DNA of 64,000 bases from Cyanobacteria bacterium REEB459 (GTDB taxonomy: Bacteria; Cyanobacteriota; Cyanobacteriia; Phormidesmidales; Phormidesmidaceae), in assembly GCA_018970085.1 (NCBI GenBank), contig JAGWXD010000012.1, positions 1 to 64,000 on the forward strand. The letters run 5' to 3'. Position 1 is the first letter of the stretch. Every line of letters begins with the position of its first letter. A program made the translations under genes and the position numbers. Positions 1-6,979 of this stretch are shown here, piece after piece. The notes beneath the pieces are model-generated. The model did not search any database. It had not been told where the DNA came from and saw only the letters and a list, made by a program, of their open reading frames with translations.

Positions 1-90
1 CAGATTTTTGTGTAAACGGGGATTTAGTCAGAAATTGAAGCGTCCTGGAAACAGGATAGCAAAATGGGAAACAGCCGCCTTCCAATGTTG

Positions 91-144
91 AATTTTGATG
101 TCTCGTAACTGACAAGCTTGTCTCATGTTACGAGACATCAAATT
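91..144. repeat. Foldback (inverted repeat) abutting a transposase fragment
   Basis: Arms TTTGATGTCTCGTAAC (94-109) and GTTACGAGACATCAAA (127-142) are perfect 16-bp reverse complements. The flanking AATT extends on both sides with one extra T on the left. The 17-nt centre holds its own 12-bp palindrome, GACAAGCTTGTC (111-122). The right arm supplies the last codons and the stop of the truncated transposase ORF. This looks like the end of a small foldback or MITE-like element that broke the transposase gene. The element family is not recognised. Confidence 0.7.
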
Positions 145-262
145 GGGTCAGCTGTTGAATGATCCCAGACTCTCCCAGCAGATCTGCTGGTTCACGGTAA
201 TCCTTTAACAGCTCATCGACCAGTTCGTCGGGAATGCTAACGTCTCTTCTACGTCGGGGCAT
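128..262 (-). pseudogene. IS256-family transposase, N-terminal fragment
   Basis: This ORF of 44 codons begins MPRRRRDVSIPDELVDELL and continues with a segment resembling the conserved IS256-family N-terminus (YREPADLLGESGIIQQLT; family members usually read like PEDLLG..GLLKQLTKALLE). An intact IS256-type transposase is about 400 residues with a DDE catalytic core; here the frame stops right after the QLT motif, inside the neighbouring inverted repeat. No downstream transposase sequence is visible in the first 127 bases. It is therefore a dead remnant of an insertion sequence, cut by the adjacent foldback. The window edge could hide more of the element. The family call rests on this short motif only. 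Confidence 0.6.
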
Positions 263-733
263 AAAGCGGTCTCCTTAGTCTATGGGTTGGATTCTAGACC
301 CCTTAAACAAAATTCTGATCACTCCCATTTTGTGTAAATCCTGGTTTTGGTAACGAGAAATCAATGGTTTCAGCCTGATGTAGCACGGTTTTCTGAACAG
401 TCCCAGGTGCACAGGTGCGATCGGTATAGCGGGTTCACTAGGGTGAAGTGCGGTGGGATCACTCCTCCTTTCCCACCTTGACAAGGGGGGTACAGGGTGA
501 AACTCCGACAGCTAGGAGCTGGGGGGGTAGGACTGAGTGCTGAGTACTGTTTCTTTTGCCGGGGGAATGGCGATTTCCGCCGCACCCCCTCGCCCAGGGC
601 GTGGCGCCGCGGCGGAAGGGGTTAAAGGGTGGGTGGAGATCGCGCTTCCCATGGGTCTCAGCCTGTAGACCTGGCGGGTTGGGAGGAGGCTTAGTAATAG
701 CTCGCGTAGAGGTCTGAACTCTGTATCGGTTCC
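263..733. other. Intergenic stretch with IS-end-like motif and GC-rich hairpins
   Basis: No credible gene is seen in these 471 bases. They contain TTTTGTGTAAA at 328-338, also found at 6-16 in the same orientation and similar to IS256-type terminal repeats. There is an imperfect palindrome CCACCTTGACAAGGGGGG near 469-487, a pattern common in cyanobacterial intergenic repeats. A nested GC-rich hairpin lies at 575-617. The short ORFs here are low-complexity and have no recognisable domain. Confidence 0.5.
575..617. repeat. Nested GC-rich inverted repeat
   Basis: TTCCGCCGC (575-583) pairs perfectly with GCGGCGGAA (609-617), and inside it CGCCC (591-595) pairs with GGGCG (597-601). This could form a stable hairpin about 120 bp downstream of the DUF3120 stop codon. 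It lacks a clean U-tract on either side, so a REP-like element is as likely as a terminator. Confidence 0.5.
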
Positions 734-1450
734 CTAGGCAAGAATGGCACCGATAAAAAACAACCCATCCACCACCAGGGTACTCAACAGAGCACCGCCA
801 AAGGCCCACCAGGCTAGTTGCCGCGAGGTAACCAGGGAGATTGCCGTGGCTACCACTAAAAAGGTGGCTAGTACCACTGCCCGCCCGGCGGCTACGTTGG
901 TTTGTAACCCCGCCGCCGCGGCCTGCAAAATCACCGGTGTCAACTCAGGCTCTGCTGCCATTAACTGCCGCCAGACTGGGAACAAGCCCATCCAATTAAT
1001 GTAGAGGTCGGTAATGGCTGTCCCCAACAAGGAACCGAGAAAAAAGTAACTACCAACACGCCCAACCCCCAGGTAGAGACAACCCAGGGCAATGGGTAAA
1101 CCCAGGGCTTCTATGGGTAGGTGAACCACCGGTTCCCAGCGAAACCAGCCCCAGTAAATAGACCCAGTCAGCCAGATCCAACCAAAACCAATTAATAAGT
1201 CTCCCCAGATTTCTCCGCCTCGCCGCTTGAGCAGGTAGGCCCCTAACCCTAACCAGGCAGTGGCTAACATCAGAGTCGCCCAGGGAAAGTAGCGCACAAG
1301 GGGAGCCTGCACGAATACCGGCAAAATCACCAGCCCTAAGGCAGCCAGCAATATCTGAATTTGAGCAGTGGAGCGAAGGGCCCAGGTGTAAACCAGGCTC
1401 AGCCACAGGGTAACGCTCTTTGCAATGGCTGGGTTGTAGGTAAGGCTCAA
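734..1450 (-). CDS. DUF3120 family integral membrane protein
   Basis: This 238-residue, very hydrophobic protein has about seven predicted membrane spans: roughly residues 28-48, 55-72, 84-102, 108-128, 130-150, 188-208 and 214-236. Trp-rich turns such as the GSIYWGWFRWEP segment near 95-108 are conspicuous. It matches the cyanobacterial DUF3120 family as I remember it; the function is unknown. It is divergent from uppP, separated by about 210 bp that contain two inverted repeats. There is no signal peptide beyond the first span and no catalytic motif. The ATG start lies about 30 residues before the first span. A role in envelope lipid handling could be guessed from the neighbour, but nothing in the sequence shows it. 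Confidence 0.75.
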   Translation of the reverse strand: MSLTYNPAIAKSVTLWLSLVYTWALRSTAQIQILLAALGLVILPVFVQAPLVRYFPWATLMLATAWLGLGAYLLKRRGGEIWGDLLIGFGWIWLTGSIYWGWFRWEPVVHLPIEALGLPIALGCLYLGVGRVGSYFFLGSLLGTAITDLYINWMGLFPVWRQLMAAEPELTPVILQAAAAGLQTNVAAGRAVVLATFLVVATAISLVTSRQLAWWAFGGALLSTLVVDGLFFIGAILA

Positions 1451-1487
1451 GGGATTATGAAAGTGAACTTAATTATTAGTAACATAC

Positions 1488-1546
1488 CATGGTCTGCTGG
1501 GAATGGACCATGACCTGCCCCTGAGATCGGTGGGGTCCCCGATCTC
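1488..1546. promoter_or_regulatory. Two consecutive inverted repeats in the DUF3120/uppP divergent promoter region
   Basis: CATGGTC (1488-1494) pairs with GACCATG (1506-1512). Then GAGATCGG (1523-1530) pairs with CCGATCTC (1539-1546). Both sit between the divergent start codons, nearer DUF3120. They could be operator half-sites or 5'-UTR hairpins; no known regulator motif is recognised. Confidence 0.4.
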
Positions 1547-1664
1547 GGTAAAGCACGCCAGATCATTTAAAATACAATGGCATTACCAGGAATAACGGCT
1601 GATGACTGCTTCCCGGTGCCCATGCTTAAACTTTTAATTAAAAACAGTAAGGGAACGACTTGTT

Positions 1665-2570
1665 ATGGTTATTTTGCAATCCGCCATTCTGGCCCGGGTG
1701 ACGGTATCAGACCCAACATTAATGGACAATATTAGCCTGTTCCAGGCCTTTGTCATTGGCGTGGTTCAGGGACTCACGGAATTTCTACCGATTAGCAGCA
1801 CGGCCCATGTGAAAATGGTGCCGGTTGCCCTGGGCTGGGGAGATCCAGGGGTGGCTTTCACCGCCGTTATTCAATTAGGCAGTATTGCAGCCATCCTGTG
1901 GTACTTTTGGGCGGACCTGACCGGGGTTGTGAAAGGCATGGTTCGGGCTGTGCTCCAGCGTGACTACGCCGCCCAAGACTTTCGTTTGGGTCTGGGAATT
2001 TTGCTCGGTACCATTCCCATTCTGCTGGGAGGGCTACTGATTAAGTTGTTTATTCCCGACTTTGACAATTCTCCCCTACGCAGCAGTTCTACCATTGCCA
2101 TCGTGTCCATTGTCATGGCTCTGTTACTGGCGGTGGCAGAAATTGTCAGTAAGCATAAACGTCCCTTCGCCGATCTTAACCTCAAGGATGGGGTGCTCAT
2201 GGGCTTAGCCCAAACCCTGGCTTTAATTCCAGGGGTTTCCCGTTCTGGTTCTACCTTAACGGCGGGCCTATTTATGGACCTGGAGCGCTCTACAGCGGCT
2301 CGTTTCTCTTTTCTCTTAGGGATTCCAGCCATTACCCTGGCGGGGCTGGTGGAGATGAAGGATTCCCTTAAAGCGGGTCTGGGTACGGCGGCTGGGCTGG
2401 CTCCCCTGGCGGTAGGACTGCTGAGTGCGCTGGTGGTTTCCTATCTGGCGATTTTCTGGCTACTGCGCTTTTTGAAACAACACAGCACCTGGGTCTTTGT
2501 CTGGTATCGTTTAGCCTTTGGGGTAGCGATTTTAGTGGCGATCTCGACTGGTAAGATGCAAAACCTTTAG
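1665..2570 (+). CDS. uppP: Undecaprenyl-diphosphatase (bacitracin resistance)
   Basis: This integral membrane enzyme dephosphorylates undecaprenyl pyrophosphate to recycle the lipid carrier for peptidoglycan and other envelope polymers. The two signature motifs are present: QGLTEFLPISSTAH at residues 35-48 (the (E/Q)xxxE motif plus the catalytic-region His48) and PGVSRSGST at 189-197 (Arg193). The 301-residue length is slightly long for the family because of an N-terminal extension of about 19 residues before MDNISLF. The start at 1665 is kept because AAGGGA lies about 10 bases upstream, while the internal ATG at 1722 has no visible ribosome-binding site. It is transcribed in the same direction as the downstream radical-SAM gene, 83 bp away. 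Confidence 0.95.
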   Translation: MVILQSAILARVTVSDPTLMDNISLFQAFVIGVVQGLTEFLPISSTAHVKMVPVALGWGDPGVAFTAVIQLGSIAAILWYFWADLTGVVKGMVRAVLQRDYAAQDFRLGLGILLGTIPILLGGLLIKLFIPDFDNSPLRSSSTIAIVSIVMALLLAVAEIVSKHKRPFADLNLKDGVLMGLAQTLALIPGVSRSGSTLTAGLFMDLERSTAARFSFLLGIPAITLAGLVEMKDSLKAGLGTAAGLAPLAVGLLSALVVSYLAIFWLLRFLKQHSTWVFVWYRLAFGVAILVAISTGKMQNL

Positions 2571-2653
2571 CATCTTATCAGGGCCCCTGGCTTGGGCCCG
2601 ACTAAGCTGGCGATCGCTACTATCAGTTGTTCCTCTTTCTTTAATATCAAGGC

Positions 2654-4063
2654 ATGGGTACCCTGGCCATTCGTCCCCCTCGCATTACTCGAGTCTTGCC
2701 CGATTCCATTGCGGCAGAGGTCGGCTTCGAACCTGGGGATGCTCTGGTCTCCATTAACCGCCAGCGTCCCCGGGATTTGATTGACTATCGCTTTCTCTGC
2801 GCCGATGAGGTGCTGGTATTGGAGGTGCTGGATGGGCGGGGTAAAACCCATCACCTCACCGTAGAAAAGGATATTGATGAAGACCTGGGGCTGGAATTTG
2901 AGACAGCCCTATTTGACGGCTTGATGCAATGCAACAATGCCTGTCCCTTTTGTTTTATCGATCAGCAACCCCCGGGTAAGCGCAACAGCCTTTATTTAAA
3001 AGATGATGACTATCGTCTTAGTTTTCTCTACGGTAGTTACCTCACCCTGACCAACCTATTGCCCCAGGAGTGGGAACGGATTAGCCAACTCCGGCTATCT
3101 CCTCTCTATGTGTCGGTCCATGCCACGGAGCCAGACCTACGCTGTCGTCTCTTGAAAAATCCCAGGGCGGGTCAAATTCTTAACCAGCTAGCCTGGTTTC
3201 AGGCCCAGCGGCTGCAACTGCACGCCCAGGTTGTGGTCTGCCCCGGGCTCAACGATGGGGAGCACCTGACCAGGACCCTGGAAGATCTGGCCAACTTTCA
3301 CCAGGGGGAGATGGCCACGGTGATTTCAGTGGCGGTAGTACCCGTGGGGCTGACCCGCTTTCGCCCTTCTGAAGATCAGCTATCTCCGGTTACCCAGGCC
3401 CAGGCAGAAGCTGTCATTGACCAGGTAGAGGAGCTGCAGAGCCAGTTTTACCAGCGCTGGGGTAGCCGGTTTACCTGGCTGGCCGATGAGTGGTTTTTAA
3501 TTGCCCGCCGCCCCCTACCCCAGGCTAGTGCCTACGAAGACTATCCCCAGATTGGTAATGGGGTGGGTTCGATTCGACAGTTTTTAGAGGATTTTCAACG
3601 ATCGGCCCAGCGCTACCTGCCTGGGGTGGTGACGCCACCGCGATCGCTGACCTGGGTGGTGGGCAATGCGGTGGAGACAGCTTTTCAACCCGTCGTCGAT
3701 CGCCTCAACCAGGTGGAGGGGCTCAGGGTTAATCTAGCCGCTCTGGCCAGCGACTACTGGGGCCGAGAAATCACTGTTACCGGGTTATTAACGGGCCATG
3801 ATCTGCTGCTGGGTTTGGCCGATCGTCCCCTGGGACAGGCTCTGTTAGTGCCAGCCCTAATGCTTAAGCCCAGTGACTCTGGAGATTACCAGGATAGCTG
3901 CTTTCTCGATGATAGGAGGGTCGCTGAGGTTAGCCAGAGCTTGAAGTGTCCGATTCTGGTGGTAGAAGACACCGATGCCCTGGTAAAAACCTGCGCTGGT
4001 GTGCCTTTGAGTTCAGCAACCACGGCTAGTTACGGCCAGGCTGGTTACTGGACCCCCACTTGA
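2654..4063 (+). CDS. PDZ/radical-SAM/DUF512 protein, TIGR03279 family
   Basis: This 469-residue protein has an N-terminal PDZ-like segment (about residues 5-70, with DSIAAEVGFEPGDALVSIN) and a radical-SAM cysteine motif CNNACPFC at residues 93-100 (Cys93, Cys97, Cys100), which would bind a 4Fe-4S cluster. A C-terminal DUF512-type half follows. This is the organisation of the TIGR03279 family, described as a putative FeS oxidoreductase of cyanobacteria and relatives; its substrate is unknown. It is cytoplasmic, with no signal peptide or membrane span. Full length and no frameshift suggest it is functional. Confidence 0.9.
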   Translation: MGTLAIRPPRITRVLPDSIAAEVGFEPGDALVSINRQRPRDLIDYRFLCADEVLVLEVLDGRGKTHHLTVEKDIDEDLGLEFETALFDGLMQCNNACPFCFIDQQPPGKRNSLYLKDDDYRLSFLYGSYLTLTNLLPQEWERISQLRLSPLYVSVHATEPDLRCRLLKNPRAGQILNQLAWFQAQRLQLHAQVVVCPGLNDGEHLTRTLEDLANFHQGEMATVISVAVVPVGLTRFRPSEDQLSPVTQAQAEAVIDQVEELQSQFYQRWGSRFTWLADEWFLIARRPLPQASAYEDYPQIGNGVGSIRQFLEDFQRSAQRYLPGVVTPPRSLTWVVGNAVETAFQPVVDRLNQVEGLRVNLAALASDYWGREITVTGLLTGHDLLLGLADRPLGQALLVPALMLKPSDSGDYQDSCFLDDRRVAEVSQSLKCPILVVEDTDALVKTCAGVPLSSATTASYGQAGYWTPT

Positions 4064-4457
4064 GCTAGCCAACCCATGTTTTGCCGGTTTCTGGGCAGCG
4101 TCGCAGCCTCCATTCTGCCCCAGGTTCCGATGGCCTCCCCCTAACCTGCCACGACAAGGCATGGGCTGACAAGACGGCCATGTTCAGCAGGAGTGTTTTT
4201 TTATACTCAGCCTGGACTTTTCGGACGGCAGATGCGATGATATGTAACATCAAAAGTAAAGCAACGTTAACACCTATATGTCTGCTTGTACTTTTATTCG
4301 ACAGGTTTAAGCAATGATGCGTGACTTTGGATGTTGCTTTTTAGCCCTCCATTCCCTTAGAAGGGGTTAGTCAGGGACTGAGGCCGGTTTCAGGATTTGG
4401 TTAAGGTAGGTTTTTGCTTGTGATCCATCACATAGTGAACGTTTCAGAGCGCTTGAC
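4064..4457. other. Intergenic region with no recognised feature
   Basis: These 394 bases separate the radical-SAM gene from the kinase. The two overlapping short ORFs on opposite strands have no recognisable domain and no plausible ribosome-binding site. The stretch turns AT-rich from about 4195 (run of T at 4196-4202), which suits a promoter region for the kinase. No clear terminator hairpin or RNA gene was seen. Confidence 0.4.
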
Positions 4458-5513
4458 ATGGGTAATTTAGCCAGCCACCAGATGTCTCCCCCAATTGCCA
4501 GTCGGGCCAAAGGTAGCGAGATTGCTAGGTTTTACCAATCTCATCAGCTTTTTCGAGATCGCTATCGGGTGCTCAAGCAGTTAGGTAAGGGGGGGTTTGG
4601 GGTTACCTATTTGGCCCAGGATACCCATCTGCCCGCCCAACCCCACTGCGTTATTAAGCAACTTTGCCCCAAGACCACTAACCAAGTAGCCCTGGAACGG
4701 GCTAAGTTACGGTTTCGCCGCGAGGCTCGAGCCCTGGCCAGCCTGGGCAGTCACTCCCAAATTCCTCGCCTGCTCGATTATTTCACCACCGGTGGAGAGT
4801 TCTATCTGGTGCAGGACTACATTCATGGTCAGACCCTGGCCCAGGAAGTACGTCAGCAGGGTCGTCAAACCGAAGCCCAGGTTAAATACTTCCTCAACGA
4901 AATTATTCCTGTCATTAATTTTCTCCATCAGAACCGCATTATTCATCGAGACATTAAGCCTCCCAATATTATTAAAAGTCTGCCGGACAGACGGCTGGTC
5001 TTGATTGACTTTGGTGCGGTTGACGAATTTCTAGCCGATGTCAATGCGGCTGGTATCGATCAGGCGGCGGCCACTCAATTTGTTGGCACCCCTGGCTTTG
5101 CCCCACCCGAGCAACTAGCCCTCCGCCCCTGTTACAGCAGCGATATTTACGCCCTGGGTATGACCTGTTTGTTTCTGCTAACGGGGCGTACCCCTCTAGA
5201 ATTTACCCCCGACCCCCAAACCGGCCAGGTGCTGTGGCAACATACCGTGACCCTGAGCCCCCATTTTGCCAACGTGCTGGATAAAATGCTGCGGCCTACT
5301 CCCCGCGATCGCTACGGGTCCATCGCTGAACTGACCCGAGACCTGGCTTTAGAACCCCATCTAGGTAGTTTGACTAAGTGCATGCATATGGCTCGCGGGG
5401 ATGACCCCTCGCCAACTCCCTTTTGGCCCAGCGATGGCTACCTGACTCCGATCCAACGTCAGGCCCATGCTATTCGCAATCGCCGACACAAACGGGTAAA
5501 TCAGGTTTTCTGA
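4458..5513 (+). CDS. Soluble Hanks-type serine/threonine protein kinase
   Basis: This 351-residue protein is essentially only a kinase domain. The glycine loop GKGGFG is at residues 43-48, the ATP-binding lysine is Lys67 (CVIKQL), the catalytic loop HRDIKPPN is at 163-170, DFG at 184-186, and the activation/P+1 segment GTPGFAPPEQ at 210-219. All key residues are intact, so activity is expected. There is no membrane span or C-terminal sensor domain, so it should be cytoplasmic; a basic tail (RRHKR) ends the protein. It converges with the MscS-type channel gene 20 bp away. The substrate cannot be told from sequence. Confidence 0.93.
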   Translation: MGNLASHQMSPPIASRAKGSEIARFYQSHQLFRDRYRVLKQLGKGGFGVTYLAQDTHLPAQPHCVIKQLCPKTTNQVALERAKLRFRREARALASLGSHSQIPRLLDYFTTGGEFYLVQDYIHGQTLAQEVRQQGRQTEAQVKYFLNEIIPVINFLHQNRIIHRDIKPPNIIKSLPDRRLVLIDFGAVDEFLADVNAAGIDQAAATQFVGTPGFAPPEQLALRPCYSSDIYALGMTCLFLLTGRTPLEFTPDPQTGQVLWQHTVTLSPHFANVLDKMLRPTPRDRYGSIAELTRDLALEPHLGSLTKCMHMARGDDPSPTPFWPSDGYLTPIQRQAHAIRNRRHKRVNQVF

Positions 5514-5533
5514 CCAGCCAGCCGAGTCAAGCC

Positions 5534-6979
5534 TTATCCCACGGCCTGAATGGTACGGCGGCGAATTTCGAGAATTTGACTAATTTCCCGAGCAAAGCTG
5601 GGCTGGCGATCGATCATTTGGTTCACCACAAAGGCGTCAATCATCAAGACTTCCAGGTCTTCAGTGGCAACTACGGAGACCGCACTGGATTCTCCAGAGA
5701 ATAGGGCCATTTCCCCAAAAAATTCCCCAGCCTTGAGAGTTAGCACCTCTACCTCCTGCTCCAGGCTATTGGTGGTGGTCACCTGTGCCTGGCCAGAAAC
5801 AATAATATATAAGGCATTCCCGGTGTAACCCTGACGAACGATAGATTCTCCGGCGGCAAAGTGTTGCAGCATAATCCCCTGGGAAGGAGACTTGAGTTTT
5901 TGCTGTTGCTTGTCTAGAGGCACAAAGGCGGGAAGGGAATTGAGACTATCGGTGAACTTTTCGGAAATCTGTTTAGCCTGGGTAGTAGGCCCATGGAAAT
6001 GGTATAGGGTCCGACTGGGAAAGGGAATGGTGAGGTGATTGCGTTGGGCGGCGTACCAAACACGGGTCATGAAGCGATCGCGAATTTCCTCCAGTTCGCC
6101 GTAGTCCCGAATAAAAAACTTAACCTCGTAGGTAACGGCAAAATCATCGTAGGAAACCGTGAAAATCTGAGGTTCAGGATCGCTTAGAATTCCCTGGGTT
6201 TCCAGGGCCGTACTTTTTAGTACCTGGCGCGCCAGGTTGGGCGGGTCATTATAGGAAAAGCCCAACCGAATGCGTTCGGCATGCAGTTGGAAGGGCTGGT
6301 TAAAATTACGAATGGTTTCACCGCTAATCACCTTATGGGGAATAATCACCATTTCCCGTTCCAGGGTTTGCAGGCGAATGGCTCGCCAATTAATATCAAT
6401 CACCTGACCCACCACCCCGCCGACGTAAAGCCAGTCGCCGACGGAAAAGGGCCGCTCAAACAGCAGGGCAATCCCCGACATGATGCTACCCAGGGTATCT
6501 TGTAGGGCTAAGGCAATTACCACCGAACTGACCCCCAGGGCCGTCACCAGACCAGCTAAATCGGCATTCCACACCGTCGCTAGCACAATTGCACTACCCA
6601 GCAGAATCAGAAATAAACGGGCCAGATCGATCAGTAATTTGGGTACCCGCGATCGCCAGGTATCCGCCTGGGCCTGTTCAAACAGCATCACATTCAAAAG
6701 CGACAGAGCTCCGTGGATAATCACCACCCAGAGCAGGGTTTCCATCGTCTTAATCAGATGGGACTCAGGGTTGAGGCCCAGCAGGTGCTGCATAAATAAC
6801 AAAAAAACCAGCACTGGCACAATCAGGTTCCGCACCAGACGCAGTGTCCTGGCCAAAGACTGGCCTCGCCGCTGCAATCGATGGATAACCTCACCCAAGC
6901 CTACCGTCACCAATGCGAAGCCCAGTACCAGGGCAGTAGCCCAAACCCAGAGATCAATCTGAATGGTTATGGCTTTCAT
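5534..6979 (-). CDS. MscS-family mechanosensitive channel with C-terminal cyclic-nucleotide-binding-like domain
   Basis: This 481-residue protein begins with about four hydrophobic helices (roughly residues 10-32, 45-68, 80-100, 118-140). The MscS pore helix and beta domain follow (segment ALGVSSVVIALALQDTLGS, then LFERPFSVGDWL). The last ~120 residues form a CNMP-binding-like fold with the phosphate-binding-cassette core GEMALFSGESSAVSV at about 422-436. Glu423 (ribose contact) is kept, but the position of the invariant cassette arginine is Ser432, so canonical cAMP/cGMP binding is doubtful. The gene overlaps the stop of the upstream cyclase by ATGA, so the two are translationally coupled. 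The architecture matches bacterial cyclic-nucleotide-gated MscS-like channels. Likely inner-membrane or thylakoid location. Confidence 0.9.
   Translation of the reverse strand: MKAITIQIDLWVWATALVLGFALVTVGLGEVIHRLQRRGQSLARTLRLVRNLIVPVLVFLLFMQHLLGLNPESHLIKTMETLLWVVIIHGALSLLNVMLFEQAQADTWRSRVPKLLIDLARLFLILLGSAIVLATVWNADLAGLVTALGVSSVVIALALQDTLGSIMSGIALLFERPFSVGDWLYVGGVVGQVIDINWRAIRLQTLEREMVIIPHKVISGETIRNFNQPFQLHAERIRLGFSYNDPPNLARQVLKSTALETQGILSDPEPQIFTVSYDDFAVTYEVKFFIRDYGELEEIRDRFMTRVWYAAQRNHLTIPFPSRTLYHFHGPTTQAKQISEKFTDSLNSLPAFVPLDKQQQKLKSPSQGIMLQHFAAGESIVRQGYTGNALYIIVSGQAQVTTTNSLEQEVEVLTLKAGEFFGEMALFSGESSAVSVVATEDLEVLMIDAFVVNQMIDRQPSFAREISQILEIRRRTIQAVG

Noticed and set aside
4065-4317. Two overlapping ORFs (62 and 78 codons) between the radical-SAM and kinase genes
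   Set aside because: Opposite strands, no ribosome-binding site, no domain-like sequence.
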